Source: CAZYBG01 sp964645155
GTDB taxonomy: Bacteria; Pseudomonadota; Alphaproteobacteria; Rhodobacterales; Rhodobacteraceae
NCBI GenBank assembly: GCA_964645155.1
Contig: CAZYBG010000033.1
Span: forward strand, 1-30,207
Length of the DNA: 30,207 nt
Direction: 5' to 3'
Of the stretch, positions 1-8,242 are shown in pieces; within the stretch, counting starts at the first letter, position 1, and every line of letters starts with the position of its first letter. The translations under genes and the position numbers were made by a program. The notes beneath the pieces are model-generated. The model did no database searches. It saw only the letters and a list, made by a program, of their open reading frames with translations, and had not been told where the DNA came from.

Positions 1-811
1 GGCCGCCGCCGGTCAGCACCAGGATCACCTCCAGCACCTTGAAGGCGTCGATCAGGCGCAAGAGCATGGTGACGACCAGGACGGGCATCATCAGCGGCAG
101 CTTGATGTAGACCACCTGTTGCCAGGCCGTGGCCCCGTCGATCCGCGCCGCCTCGAGCGCCGAGCGGGGCAAGGATTGCAGTGCCGCCAGCGACAGGATG
201 AAGATGAAGGGCGTCCATTGCCAGATATCGGCGACGATCACCGACAGCAGCGCGTTCTGGCCCAGCCAGTCCACGGCGGGCAGGCCCACGGCCTGAAGCA
301 TCCGGTTGAAGGTGCCATAGGTCTGGTGAAACATGTAGCGCCAGACCAGCCCCACCACCACCGGCGCGATCATCATCGGCAGGATGAAGAGGGTACGCAG
401 CACCGACATGCCGCGGATGTTGCGATCCAGCAGGAGTGCGAGGCCAACGCCCAGCACCATCTCGACGCTGACGACCGTAAGGGCAAAGACCAGCGTGACC
501 CAGAAACTTTCGTGAAACGCGGCATCACCCAACAGGCGGGCGTAATTCGCCAGGCCCACGAATTCCGTCTCGCCGATCGACTGGCTGGGATCCCAGTCGC
601 GAAAGCTGCCCCAGATCATGTAGGCGATGGGATAGAAAAGCGCGATCAGCATCACCGCGGCGGCGGGTGCGACGAACAGATAGGGCGTCAAGCGGTTGGC
701 GGAAAAGCGCGTCACGGGGGGCGGGACCTTGGCAAGAGGGTGCGGATGGCCCCGGCGCTGGGGACGCCGGGGGCCGGGCTGCGCGGACCCGAGGAGGAGG
801 GCGCGCGCCAT
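1..811 (-). CDS. Sugar ABC transporter permease, MalF/UgpA type (partial, 3' end beyond window)
   Basis: Inner-membrane permease of a carbohydrate ABC importer; about 270 residues are visible before the window edge. The reading frame shows at least five hydrophobic segments (for example PYLFVAPAAAVMLIALFYP and VLRTLFILPMMIAPVVVG) and the EAA loop EAARIDGATAWQQ, which docks on the ATPase. It follows the binding-protein gene on the same strand and is the third gene of an ATPase, binding protein, permease operon; a second permease would be expected beyond the left edge. Start choice is uncertain. ATG at 811 lies 21 bases after the preceding stop but gives a proline/arginine-rich leader of about 30 residues. 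GTG at 715 gives a typical short N-terminus (VTRFSANRLTPYLF). Neither has a strong ribosome binding site. The family is clear; the substrate is not. Confidence 0.93.
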   Translation of the reverse strand, partial: MARALLLGSAQPGPRRPQRRGHPHPLAKVPPPVTRFSANRLTPYLFVAPAAAVMLIALFYPIAYMIWGSFRDWDPSQSIGETEFVGLANYARLLGDAAFHESFWVTLVFALTVVSVEMVLGVGLALLLDRNIRGMSVLRTLFILPMMIAPVVVGLVWRYMFHQTYGTFNRMLQAVGLPAVDWLGQNALLSVIVADIWQWTPFIFILSLAALQSLPRSALEAARIDGATAWQQVVYIKLPLMMPVLVVTMLLRLIDAFKVLEVILVLTGGG

Positions 812-832
812 GGCAAAGGTCGAAAGCCGGAC

Positions 833-2164
833 CTATTGCCAGACGTAGTAGCCCTCTTCCTGCATCAGGGCACGCGTGCGCTCGGCGATGCCGTCAAGGG
901 CGGTCTTGATATCCAGGTTTTCGGTCAGGACCTGGCTCATCGTGGTGCCGATGTCGGCGTTGATCTTGCCCCAGGCGGGGATGATCGGGCGCCAGTCGGG
1001 ATCGGCATGTTCCAGCGCCGCGCCGAAGGCCGACGACCACGGATACTTGGCGTTCAGCTCGGCATTCGCGTAGGTTGAGAACCGCGACGGGTTGCCGCCC
1101 GCCATCGCCACCGCAAGATCGCCCTCTTTCGAGGTGAGCCACTGCATCAGCAGGAACGCCGCCTCGGGGTTTTCCGCGTTGCGCGGGATGGCCAGGCCAA
1201 AGCCGCCGGTCTGGCTTCCCCGGCGCACGCCCATCGGGTGCATCGCGTAGCCCACGTTGCCGACGACCGTGCTGCGCGCGGGGTCCTGGAAATCGGCGGC
1301 ATAGGCGATCGAGTCGAGGAACATCGCCGCCTGCCCCTGTGCAAAGGCATTCGCCGCCTCGGCCGGACCAAAGGCGGAAGAGCCTTCGGGTCCGCAATCG
1401 ACAATCCGCTTCAGCGCCTCGGCGGCGGCGACGCCAGCCTCGTTGTTCAGGATGGGGTTCCAGGCCTCGTCGAACACCCGCCCGCCAAGCGGAGCAAGGT
1501 GCAGAAGCCAGGCGTGGCTTGCATGGTGGCCCGAGGCAGCGCGGCTGGCCACACCGCCCATGCCGGGTTCAAGTTCGGGGATCTTGCAGGCCAGATCGAG
1601 GAACGCGTCATAGGTGTCGGGCACCTCAAGCCCGTGTTTCTCGAAGATGTCGGTCCGGTAATACAGAACCGAGGTTTCCGACCCGAACGGCAGCCCGTAC
1701 AACGACCCCGTCGGCCCAGGCAGATACCCCCGCTCGCCTCCCGCGACGCCTATGTTCTGCACATAGCCGTCGATCAGGTCGGCCGGGTCATAGTTGGGAT
1801 CTGCCAGCCGGGGGTTCATGAAAAACGGCGCCAGATTGTAAATCTGGTCGGCATAGACGTAGTCAGCCTTGGAAAACACGACGTAGGAGATCAGGTCATA
1901 GGCGCCTTCGTCCAGCGCCAGTTCCAGCGTCTGGCGCTCGCGCATGTCGAGATAGGGCAGCATGTCCACCTCGACCTCGATCCCGGTCTGGGCGGTGAAC
2001 TCGGGCAGCACCTCCATCACGGCGTTGTAATGGGGATGGGCGGGAAAGTTCACCACCAGCGTCGTGCCGGCATAGGGGGCATAGGGCCCGTCTTGCGCGG
2101 TGGCGGCACCGGCCAGCGCGACCGCCACCCCGGCGGCGGTGGATCTCAGCAAGGTCATCAGCAT
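833..2164 (-). CDS. Extracellular sugar-binding protein of an ABC importer (family 1)
   Basis: Periplasmic solute-binding protein of 443 residues, about the usual length for carbohydrate-binding family 1. The N-terminus (MLMTLLRSTAAGVAVALAGAATAQ) is a Sec signal peptide with likely cleavage after ATA. The body has the family's typical features: an early FTAQTGIEVEVDMLPY segment, LYGLPFGSETSVLYYRTDIFEKHG in the hinge region, and AAMFLDSIAYAADF later. I chose ATG 2164 because a GGGAGGA ribosome binding site sits 6 bases upstream; an in-frame ATG at 2200 would add residues before the signal peptide and overlap the ATPase gene. It lies between the ATPase (32-base gap) and the permease. Clustering with an aldolase and an FGGY kinase suggests a sugar or polyol ligand, which is an inference. 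Confidence 0.93.
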   Translation of the reverse strand: MLMTLLRSTAAGVAVALAGAATAQDGPYAPYAGTTLVVNFPAHPHYNAVMEVLPEFTAQTGIEVEVDMLPYLDMRERQTLELALDEGAYDLISYVVFSKADYVYADQIYNLAPFFMNPRLADPNYDPADLIDGYVQNIGVAGGERGYLPGPTGSLYGLPFGSETSVLYYRTDIFEKHGLEVPDTYDAFLDLACKIPELEPGMGGVASRAASGHHASHAWLLHLAPLGGRVFDEAWNPILNNEAGVAAAEALKRIVDCGPEGSSAFGPAEAANAFAQGQAAMFLDSIAYAADFQDPARSTVVGNVGYAMHPMGVRRGSQTGGFGLAIPRNAENPEAAFLLMQWLTSKEGDLAVAMAGGNPSRFSTYANAELNAKYPWSSAFGAALEHADPDWRPIIPAWGKINADIGTTMSQVLTENLDIKTALDGIAERTRALMQEEGYYVWQ

Positions 2165-2196
2165 CTGTGTTCCTCCCGGTTGCTGCATGCGGCGCC

Positions 2197-3285
2197 TCAA
2201 AGCGCCATCTCGGTTTTCGGATCGAAAAGGTGCATCGCCTCGGCCCGCACGGCAAAGCGCAGCGTCTCGCCCAGCGTGACAGGCGTTTCGGACTTGATTT
2301 CGACCGTCACGCGGGCACCGCCCGCCTGGCAGATCAGCACCGACTGCGCGCCGACGTATTCCGAAACGATCACCCGCAGATCGAGTGCGGTGCCCGACGG
2401 CGCGTCGGGTGCAAAGACAAGATCCGAAGGACGGATCCCCAGGATCACCTGGCTTGCCGCGCGCGCCCGCGCCCGGGCGGCAAGCGCCGGTGGCAGGTGC
2501 AGAGCAAGGCCCTCGCCCTGCGCCATGGCCAGCCCGCCGTCATCCACCAGCCGGACGTCGAGGAAATTCATCGCGGGCGCGCCCAGAAAGCCTGCCACGA
2601 ACTTGTTGGCCGGGCGGCGGAACAGGTCGGACGGCGTGCCCTGCTGCTGGATGCGCCCGCCGTGCATGACCACGATCCGGTCGGCCAGCGTCATCGCCTC
2701 GATCTGGTCATGGGTGACATAGATCATGTTCTTCCTGACGGTCTGGCGCATCAGCGCCAGTTCGGCGCGCATCTGTCCGCGGAGTTTGGCGTCAAGATTC
2801 GACAGCGGTTCGTCGAACAGGAAGGTCGAGGCATCGCGGCAGAGCGCGCGGCCCATGGCCACCCGCTGCCGCTGGCCGCCTGACAGTTCGCCCGGCTTGC
2901 GGTCGAGATAGGGCGACAGGCCCAGCATCGCCGCCACGTCGCGGACGCGGGTGTCGATCTCGGACTGCGGGCGCTTCTGCAGGCGCAGCGAAAAGGACAT
3001 GTTCCGCGCCACGTTCATGTGCGGGTAAAGCGCATAGTCCTGGAACACCATGGCGATGTCGCGATCCTTGGGGTCAAGCGCGCCGACCTCGCGGTTGCCC
3101 ATCCAGATCCGGCCGGCCGACACGCTTTCCAGCCCCGCGATCATCCGCAGCGTGGTGGACTTGCCGCAGCCCGACGGGCCGACGAGGACGGTGAATTCAT
3201 GCTCGGCCATGTCGAGGTCGATGCCGTGCAGCACCTCGACCGCGCCGTAGCGCTTCACCAGCCCGTCCAGACGTATGCGCGGCAT
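2197..3285 (-). CDS. Sugar ABC transporter ATP-binding protein, MalK/UgpC type
   Basis: ATPase subunit of 362 residues, the usual size for MalK/UgpC proteins with a C-terminal regulatory TOBE region. Visible motifs are Walker A GPSGCGKST (36-44), Q-loop Q82, signature LSGGQ (134-138), Walker B FLFDE (155-159) and switch histidine H192 (THD). The C-terminal third (ILGIRPSDLVF and following) matches the accessory domain. The frame stays open for 276 codons upstream, but that stretch runs antisense to the GntR gene; ATG 3285 follows an AGGGA sequence and begins with the family-typical MPRIRLDGLVKRYG. It is the first gene of the leftward transport operon and divergent from the GntR regulator, across an AT-rich promoter region with inverted repeats. 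MalK-type subunits can serve several importers, so it may not be specific to this one. Confidence 0.96.
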   Translation of the reverse strand: MPRIRLDGLVKRYGAVEVLHGIDLDMAEHEFTVLVGPSGCGKSTTLRMIAGLESVSAGRIWMGNREVGALDPKDRDIAMVFQDYALYPHMNVARNMSFSLRLQKRPQSEIDTRVRDVAAMLGLSPYLDRKPGELSGGQRQRVAMGRALCRDASTFLFDEPLSNLDAKLRGQMRAELALMRQTVRKNMIYVTHDQIEAMTLADRIVVMHGGRIQQQGTPSDLFRRPANKFVAGFLGAPAMNFLDVRLVDDGGLAMAQGEGLALHLPPALAARARARAASQVILGIRPSDLVFAPDAPSGTALDLRVIVSEYVGAQSVLICQAGGARVTVEIKSETPVTLGETLRFAVRAEAMHLFDPKTEMAL

Positions 3286-3305
3286 CGAATCCCTGCGCCT
3301 CCCCG

Positions 3306-3371
3306 TAACAGTTTCTGTATGCAAATATAAAAGTAAATATCCAAATTTGCACAGCCGCCCGAAAACTGTTA
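3306..3371. promoter_or_regulatory. Divergent promoter/operator region with nested inverted repeats
   Basis: This AT-rich region separates the ABC operon from the GntR gene. An outer perfect 9-base inverted repeat is formed by TAACAGTTT (3306-3314) and AAACTGTTA (3363-3371). Inside it, CTGTATGCAAAT (3315-3326) and ATTTGCACAG (3345-3354) form an imperfect inverted repeat. The core TGTATGCAAA (3316-3325) recurs in front of the metallo-hydrolase gene at 4116-4125. A possible rightward promoter is TTTGCA (3346-3351), 17 bases, TTATAG (3369-3374). I infer binding by the adjacent GntR protein. Confidence 0.6.
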
Positions 3372-3407
3372 TAGCCGACCATCCCCGCAAGAAGGCGGAC
3401 CGAACGG

Positions 3408-4067
3408 ATGAAAGTCGATCGCAACCGCGCCACTCCGCGCGGCAACACGGTACAGCGCATCGAAGCGGCGCTGATGGACGACATCGCCATCGGGCGCCTT
3501 GCACCGGGCGAACGGCTGGACGAGGTGACGCTGACCGAACGCTTCGGCGTGTCGCGCACCCCGGTGCGCGAGGCGCTGGGCCGCCTGACGGCGCAGGGCA
3601 TTCTGGAACCGGGCGAAAAACGCGGCGTGCGGGTTGCGCGGTACACTCGAACAGAACTTGCCCAGATATTTGAAACCATGCACGAAATCGAGACGGCCTG
3701 TGCCCGCATCGCGGCGCAGCGCCTGACGCTTTTGGCACGGGCCGAGATCGAGGCGGCGCAGGCTGCCTGCGTTGCGGCCGCCCGGGCGGGCGAGATCGTC
3801 GCCTATCTGCGCGCGAACGAGGCGTTTCACCACGCGATCTATCGCGCCACCGGAAACCCCTACCTTGCCGGTCTTGCCGCCGATTTCCGGCGGCGGACAG
3901 GCCCTTTCCGTGCCAAGAAATTCGCCACCCACGAGGACCTGATCCTGTCCGCCCAGACCCATGAAGAGCTGCTGGCCGGCATATTCTCCGAGGATTCCAA
4001 GACCGCGGCCGACGGCATGCGGGCCCATATGACTGCAAGTTTCCTGCAAACCCTGGCGGCAATCTGA
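3408..4067 (+). CDS. GntR-family transcriptional regulator, FadR/FCD subfamily
   Basis: DNA-binding regulator of 219 residues. The N-terminal winged helix-turn-helix covers about residues 12-75 and contains LTERFGVSRTPVREALGRL, the FCD-type recognition signature. The C-terminal all-helical FCD ligand-binding domain covers about 85-210 and has candidate metal ligands N137, H141, H185 (QTHEELL) and H207 (MRAHM). FCD regulators commonly sense carboxylates or sugar acids and usually repress neighbouring catabolic genes. It is divergent from the ABC operon and lies 86 bases upstream of the metallo-hydrolase gene; a shared TGTATGCAAA motif lies in front of both neighbours. That it represses both arms and itself is inferred from position. 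Confidence 0.93.
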   Translation: MKVDRNRATPRGNTVQRIEAALMDDIAIGRLAPGERLDEVTLTERFGVSRTPVREALGRLTAQGILEPGEKRGVRVARYTRTELAQIFETMHEIETACARIAAQRLTLLARAEIEAAQAACVAAARAGEIVAYLRANEAFHHAIYRATGNPYLAGLAADFRRRTGPFRAKKFATHEDLILSAQTHEELLAGIFSEDSKTAADGMRAHMTASFLQTLAAI

Positions 4068-4113
4068 CGATCCTCTGGCAGATTCGGGTTGCAATCGGAT
4101 GCTCAATCGTCAC

Positions 4114-4128
4114 TTTGTATGCAAACTT
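4114..4128 (+). promoter_or_regulatory. Candidate GntR operator before the catabolic operon
   Basis: TTTGTATGCAAACTT contains an imperfect palindrome (TTTG-TATG-CAAA) and shares the 10 bases TGTATGCAAA with 3316-3325 in the divergent promoter. It lies 26 bases before the start codon of the metallo-hydrolase gene, where a repressor would block transcription. Assignment to the local GntR protein is an inference. Confidence 0.5.
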
Positions 4129-4153
4129 GAATCACCGCATACGGGAGGGCCCC

Positions 4154-5089
4154 ATGGGCGTTCAGGAAACCCGCATCCATCCGATCAACACCGGATGGCT
4201 CGAGGCCGATCTCGGGACCTACACCTTCTGGAAGGGACCGGCGGGCCGGAAATTCTGGAACCCGGTCTACTGCCACTATGTCGACACCGGAACCCACAGG
4301 ATCCTGATCGACACCGGCCTGTGTGATGAGGAACGGGCCACGAAGTACCACCACAAATGCCAGAAACGCGGCTGCCTGCAGGTGCATGAACATCTGCAAC
4401 AGAAGCTGGGCGTCCACCCCGACGAGATCGACGCCATCGTCTTCACACACCTGCACTGGGACCATGTGCAGAACATGAAGCGGTTCCGCAATGCCCGCTA
4501 CATCGCGCCCAAGGCCGAGATCGAGATGGCCTACAATCCCCTGCCGCTCTACTACCGAACCTACGAATCCGGCTATCTGGGGATCGAGCCTGCCTATGCC
4601 GGCTGCGTGTTCGAGGCGGTGGCGGACGAGTGCGAGGTGCTGCCAGGCATCACCATGTTCCACACGCCCGGGCATTCGGTCGGCCACATGGCGGTGACGG
4701 TGGCCACCTCGGCGGGCGACATCGTGGTGGCAGGCGATGCGATTTTCCAGGAACGCAACCTTGAGCCGAACCCCGAGGAAGGCTGGCGCCACTGGGTGCC
4801 CGCGCGGTTCGTCAACAGCTATGAAGGCTGGAAATCGGTCGAGGAGATCGACAAGCGCGCCGACTACGTGCTGCCCTGCCATGACGAGGGCGCGAATGCC
4901 CGGTCGAGCGTGTTCCCCTATCCCGGGATGCCGATCCGCAAGCGGCGCCAGGTGATCCCGGGATACAAGTTCTATTTCGGCGACATGCCCCCCGGCATGG
5001 CCGCCAAGGCCGCCCCCGCCATGACCCGCGCCGAGGCCGAGGCCCATCTTGCGAGCCTGATCCATCCGAAAGACATGGCCGAGCACTGA
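4154..5089 (+). CDS. Metallo-beta-lactamase-fold hydrolase, AHL-lactonase-like family
   Basis: A 311-residue metallohydrolase with the dinuclear-metal motif HLHWDH (99-104). Later ligands are the histidine of TPGHSVGH, the aspartate of AGDA and the histidine of LPCHDEGAN. This pattern and size fit the N-acyl-homoserine lactonase-like branch (AttM/AiiA-like). Its place as first gene of a sugar operon makes a sugar-lactone or other ester substrate more plausible than a quorum-sensing signal, though the sequence does not settle this. ATG 4154 is preferred because GGGAGGG (4144-4150 area) lies just upstream; an in-frame ATG at 4115 would place the start inside the TGTATGCAAA motif. The HAD gene follows after 5 bases, so the two are probably cotranscribed. 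Confidence 0.88.
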   Translation: MGVQETRIHPINTGWLEADLGTYTFWKGPAGRKFWNPVYCHYVDTGTHRILIDTGLCDEERATKYHHKCQKRGCLQVHEHLQQKLGVHPDEIDAIVFTHLHWDHVQNMKRFRNARYIAPKAEIEMAYNPLPLYYRTYESGYLGIEPAYAGCVFEAVADECEVLPGITMFHTPGHSVGHMAVTVATSAGDIVVAGDAIFQERNLEPNPEEGWRHWVPARFVNSYEGWKSVEEIDKRADYVLPCHDEGANARSSVFPYPGMPIRKRRQVIPGYKFYFGDMPPGMAAKAAPAMTRAEAEAHLASLIHPKDMAEH

Positions 5090-5094
5090 CCCCC

Positions 5095-5937
5095 GTGACG
5101 GCCCGCATCACCCGGCTGACCGAGATCGCACCGCGCTTTGGTGCGGTGGTGCTGGACCAGTGGGGCGTGCTGCATGACGGCACCCGGCCCTATCCCGGTG
5201 CGCTGACCGCCGTGGCGGCGCTGCAGGCCGCCGGGGTCCGGCTGGCGATCCTGTCGAACTCGGGGCGGCGGGCGGCACCGAATGCGGCGCAGATCGCGGA
5301 CATGGGTTTTGGCCGCGGCTTGTTCGAGGTGGTGATGACCTCGGGCGAGGCTTTGTGGCAGGACATCGCGGGCGGGCGGGTCAAGGCGCGGCGCCTGTGT
5401 GCCATCGCGCGCACGCCCGGCGATGCGGCGGAATGGGCGGCGGGGCTGGATGTGACGCTGACCGACAGGGTCGAGGATGCCGAGGCGATCCTGCTGATGG
5501 GCCTGCCCGACGACGCAGACCCCGCAGACCACGACGCAGCGCTGGCCGACGCGAGGGCGCGCAGGCTTCCGGTCCTGTGCACCAATCCTGACCGCGCCTC
5601 GCCGCGTGCGGGCGGCGTCACCGTCACGTCGCCGGGGACGCTGGCCCATGCCCATGCGGCGGCGGGCGGTCTGGTGCGTTTCTACGGCAAACCGCACCTG
5701 CCGGTGTTCCGCGCGGTCGAAACGGCGCTTGGCCTGCCACCCGCGCAGCTTCTGATGGTGGGCGACAGTCTGGAACATGACATCGCGGGCGCCCACGCCG
5801 CCGGATGGGCCAGCGCCTTTGTCGAGGGCGGGCTGCACCGGGCGGCCTTTGCCGGGAGCGCGCCGGATACGCTTGCCCGCCTCGCCGCCGCCGAGGCCGC
5901 ACCGATGCCCGATTTCCACCTCGCCGAGCTTGCCTGA
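5095..5937 (+). CDS. HAD-superfamily class IIA phosphatase-like protein (TIGR01459-like)
   Basis: A 280-residue HAD protein. Motif I is DQWGVLHDG with nucleophile D21; motif II is the serine/threonine in ILSNSGRR; the lysine motif is probably in FYGKPHLPVF; motif III is MVGDSLEHDIAGAHAAG. This order, with the cap between motifs II and III, defines class IIA. The general acid/base aspartate normally two residues after the nucleophile is tryptophan, as I recall for the TIGR01459 family, so activity may differ from ordinary sugar-phosphate phosphatases. The GTG start has no clear ribosome binding site and lies 5 bases after the previous stop, suggesting translational coupling. A role in dephosphorylating a sugar phosphate or pathway by-product is inferred. 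Confidence 0.88.
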   Translation: MTARITRLTEIAPRFGAVVLDQWGVLHDGTRPYPGALTAVAALQAAGVRLAILSNSGRRAAPNAAQIADMGFGRGLFEVVMTSGEALWQDIAGGRVKARRLCAIARTPGDAAEWAAGLDVTLTDRVEDAEAILLMGLPDDADPADHDAALADARARRLPVLCTNPDRASPRAGGVTVTSPGTLAHAHAAAGGLVRFYGKPHLPVFRAVETALGLPPAQLLMVGDSLEHDIAGAHAAGWASAFVEGGLHRAAFAGSAPDTLARLAAAEAAPMPDFHLAELA

Positions 5938-5940
5938 CCG

Positions 5941-6912
5941 ATGCCGGCGACGCCCGCCACCTTTGCAGCCTTCCGCGCCCTGTCCGCCCGGCTGGGTCAG
6001 GACCCGCTGCGGGTGCAGGGGCCGGGCGGCAACACCTCCCTCAAGGACGGTGGCATCCTCTGGATCAAGGCGTCGGGCACCGAGCTGGCCGAGGCCGAGG
6101 CGCGCGACATCTTTGTCGCCGTGGACCGCGCCGCCGCACTTGCCGAGGCGCGGGGCGAGGCGGGCGACGGCAGTTGCAAGGCGACCGTGATCGACAAGTC
6201 CGTCACGCTCCGCCCGTCGATCGAGACGACGTTTCATGCCGCGTTGGACTGGCCCGTGGTGGCGCACACCCATTCCATCGCCACGCTGGCCCATGCCGTC
6301 GCCCCTGCGGGCCGCGAGGTTGCGCGGGGCAAACTGGCGGGCCTGCCTGCGGTGCTGGTGCCCTATGCCAAGCCGGGCCTGCCGCTGACCCGCGCGATCA
6401 TGGCCCGCGCCAAGGCTGAGACGCGGGTGTTCGTGCTGGAGAACCACGGGCTGATCGTTTGCGGGCCGGATGTTGCCGAGACGTCCGCGTTGATGGAAGA
6501 GGTCGAGGCGCGGTTGCACCTGCCCGCACAGGCCCCGAACCTTGAACCGCTCGTCAACCCGCCCCCCGAAAGGTTCACATGGGCCTCCGAGAGCTGGATC
6601 GCCCGCGATCCGCGCGCCTGCCGTCTGGCGCAGGCGGGGTCCTATTATCCCGACCATGTGGTGTTTCTTGGGCCAGCCCTTCCCGGGGCCGACCACGCGG
6701 GCCGCCCCCCCGCTATTCTGGTTCCGGGTGTGGGCGTCGCGCTGCGCGCCGGGGCCACACCGTTGCAGCGGGCGATGCTGCGCTGCCTGTCGGATGTTCT
6801 GGCGCGCCTGCCCGAGGCTTGGGAGCCCGAGCCCATCGGCCTTGATGCCGAGGCCGCCTTGCTGAACTGGGACGCCGAAAAATACCGCCAGGCGCTTGCG
6901 GCGCGGTCATGA
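5941..6912 (+). CDS. Class II (zinc-dependent) aldolase/adducin-family protein
   Basis: A 323-residue protein of the class II aldolase family, which cleaves ketose-1-phosphates to dihydroxyacetone phosphate and an aldehyde. Visible motifs are the phosphate-binding GPGGNTS (28-33) and ASGTEL, the likely catalytic glutamate E95 (RPSIETTFHAAL), zinc ligands H109 and H111 (AHTHS) and a third at H169 (ENHGLIVCG). It is longer than FucA-type aldolases (about 215), with roughly 100 extra C-terminal residues of unknown role. It starts 3 bases after the HAD gene and overlaps the FGGY kinase by 4 bases (ATGA). Pairing with a kinase supports a kinase-then-aldolase pathway; the exact substrate cannot be read from sequence. 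Confidence 0.9.
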   Translation: MPATPATFAAFRALSARLGQDPLRVQGPGGNTSLKDGGILWIKASGTELAEAEARDIFVAVDRAAALAEARGEAGDGSCKATVIDKSVTLRPSIETTFHAALDWPVVAHTHSIATLAHAVAPAGREVARGKLAGLPAVLVPYAKPGLPLTRAIMARAKAETRVFVLENHGLIVCGPDVAETSALMEEVEARLHLPAQAPNLEPLVNPPPERFTWASESWIARDPRACRLAQAGSYYPDHVVFLGPALPGADHAGRPPAILVPGVGVALRAGATPLQRAMLRCLSDVLARLPEAWEPEPIGLDAEAALLNWDAEKYRQALAARS

Positions 6913-8207
6913 CCGGGCTGGCTCTGGGGATCGACCTTGGCACGTCCGGAGTGCGGTCGGCGGTGATCGACGCGGGCGGGGCGGTGCTGGCGATGGCGCG
7001 GGCGGGCTATGGCACCGGAGCCGAGACCGGGGCGGAGACCCGCCGCGACCCCGAGGGCTGGTGGCAGGCGGTCACCGAATGCCTTGACGCGCAGATGCAG
7101 GCGCTGCGCGATGCGGGCCACGATCCTGCCGCGATCACCGGGATCGCCGTCGATGGCACCTCGGGCAGCCTTGTGCTGACCGATGCGGCCCTAAAGCCGG
7201 TGACACGCGCCCTGATGTATGACGACGGCGGGCTTGACGCCGAGGCGGCGCTGACCGCCGCCTGCGCCCCCGACCCGCACATCGCCCGCGGCCCGGGATC
7301 GGCGCTGGCCCGTGCGCTGCGGCTGGTGGCCGAAGACACCGGTTTTCGGGCCGTTCACCTGTTGCATCAGGCCGATTTCATCGCCGCGCGGCTGATCGGC
7401 CGGGGCGGGATGACCGACCTCAACAATGCGCTGAAAACCGGGATCGACCCGGTAACGGGCGCGTGGCCCACGTGGTTGGCGGCCCTGCCCCTGCCCCCGC
7501 GCCTGCTGCCCCTGGCCCGTCCCCCCGGGGCGCCGCTGGCTTGCATCAGCCCCGCCACGGCGCGGCGGTTCGGGTTGCGCGCGACGGCGATGGTCCATGC
7601 CGGCACGACCGACAGCATCGCAGCCTTTCTGGCCGCCGCAGACCCGGTGCCGGGGGCAGCCGTCACGTCGCTGGGCACGACGCTGGCAGTCAAGCTGTTC
7701 TCGGACCGGCGCATCGACGCGCCAGAGATGGGGCTTTATGCGCATCGGCTGGGCGATGGCTGGCTTCTGGGAGGGGCCTCGAACACCGGTGGCGGGGTGC
7801 TGCAAAGCCTGTTCTCCCCTGCGGAACTGGACAGCCTGTCGGCCCGGATCGACCCCGGCGTCGAAAGCGCGCTGGATTACTATCCCCTGCTGCGCGCGGG
7901 CGAGCGGTTTCCGGTCAATGACCCTGCCCTTCAGCCCTGCATGGCGCCCCGCCCCGCAGATGACGCCGCATTTCTGCATGGCCTTTTGGAAAGTATCGCG
8001 CGCATCGAGCGGCGCGCGTATCAGGTGCTGGCCGAACGCGGCGCACCGGCGCCCCAGCGGATCATCACCGCCGGCGGCGGGGCCGTGAACTCCGTCTGGT
8101 CGGCAATCCGCACCCGTGTCCTCGGCATCCCCGTTGTGGCGGCGGCGATGCCCGAGGCTGCTGTGGGCTGCGCGCAACTGGCGCGCGCGACACGCCGGGC
8201 TGGCTGA
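6909..8207 (+). CDS. FGGY-family carbohydrate kinase
   Basis: ATP-dependent sugar kinase of 432 residues. The N-terminal ATPase-fold lobe begins ALGIDLGTSGVRSAVID, containing phosphate-1 loop D9. VDGTSGSLVLTD follows, and the C-terminal lobe has TSLGTTLAVK, GGASNTGGGVLQS and ITAGGGAVNS, which match phosphate-2 and adenosine motifs. FGGY kinases are usually about 480-510 residues, so this one is short but shows no obvious break. Its start overlaps the aldolase stop by 4 bases. Members phosphorylate ketoses such as xylulose, ribulose, fuculose or rhamnulose; with the class II aldolase, a ketose-1-phosphate product is the likeliest reading. It is the last gene of the rightward operon; IS debris begins after it. 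Confidence 0.92.
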   Translation: MTGLALGIDLGTSGVRSAVIDAGGAVLAMARAGYGTGAETGAETRRDPEGWWQAVTECLDAQMQALRDAGHDPAAITGIAVDGTSGSLVLTDAALKPVTRALMYDDGGLDAEAALTAACAPDPHIARGPGSALARALRLVAEDTGFRAVHLLHQADFIAARLIGRGGMTDLNNALKTGIDPVTGAWPTWLAALPLPPRLLPLARPPGAPLACISPATARRFGLRATAMVHAGTTDSIAAFLAAADPVPGAAVTSLGTTLAVKLFSDRRIDAPEMGLYAHRLGDGWLLGGASNTGGGVLQSLFSPAELDSLSARIDPGVESALDYYPLLRAGERFPVNDPALQPCMAPRPADDAAFLHGLLESIARIERRAYQVLAERGAPAPQRIITAGGGAVNSVWSAIRTRVLGIPVVAAAMPEAAVGCAQLARATRRAG

Positions 8208-8225
8208 ACGAAGCGGTCGGACGGA

Positions 8226-8242
8226 GGTCGGCAAACCCGACC
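8226..8242 (+). terminator. Weak hairpin after the FGGY kinase
   Basis: GGTCGG (8226-8231) and CCGACC (8237-8242) can pair around the loop CAAAC, 19 bases after the kinase stop codon. There is no immediate T run; a T-rich stretch (TTTGGTCTTTTCTC) occurs only about 25 bases further on. It could end the catabolic operon but the case is weak. Confidence 0.3.

Noticed and set aside
4154..5089. Quorum-quenching AHL lactonase as the gene's role
   Set aside because: The motif fits that family, but the operon context is carbohydrate metabolism and nothing in the sequence shows AHL specificity.
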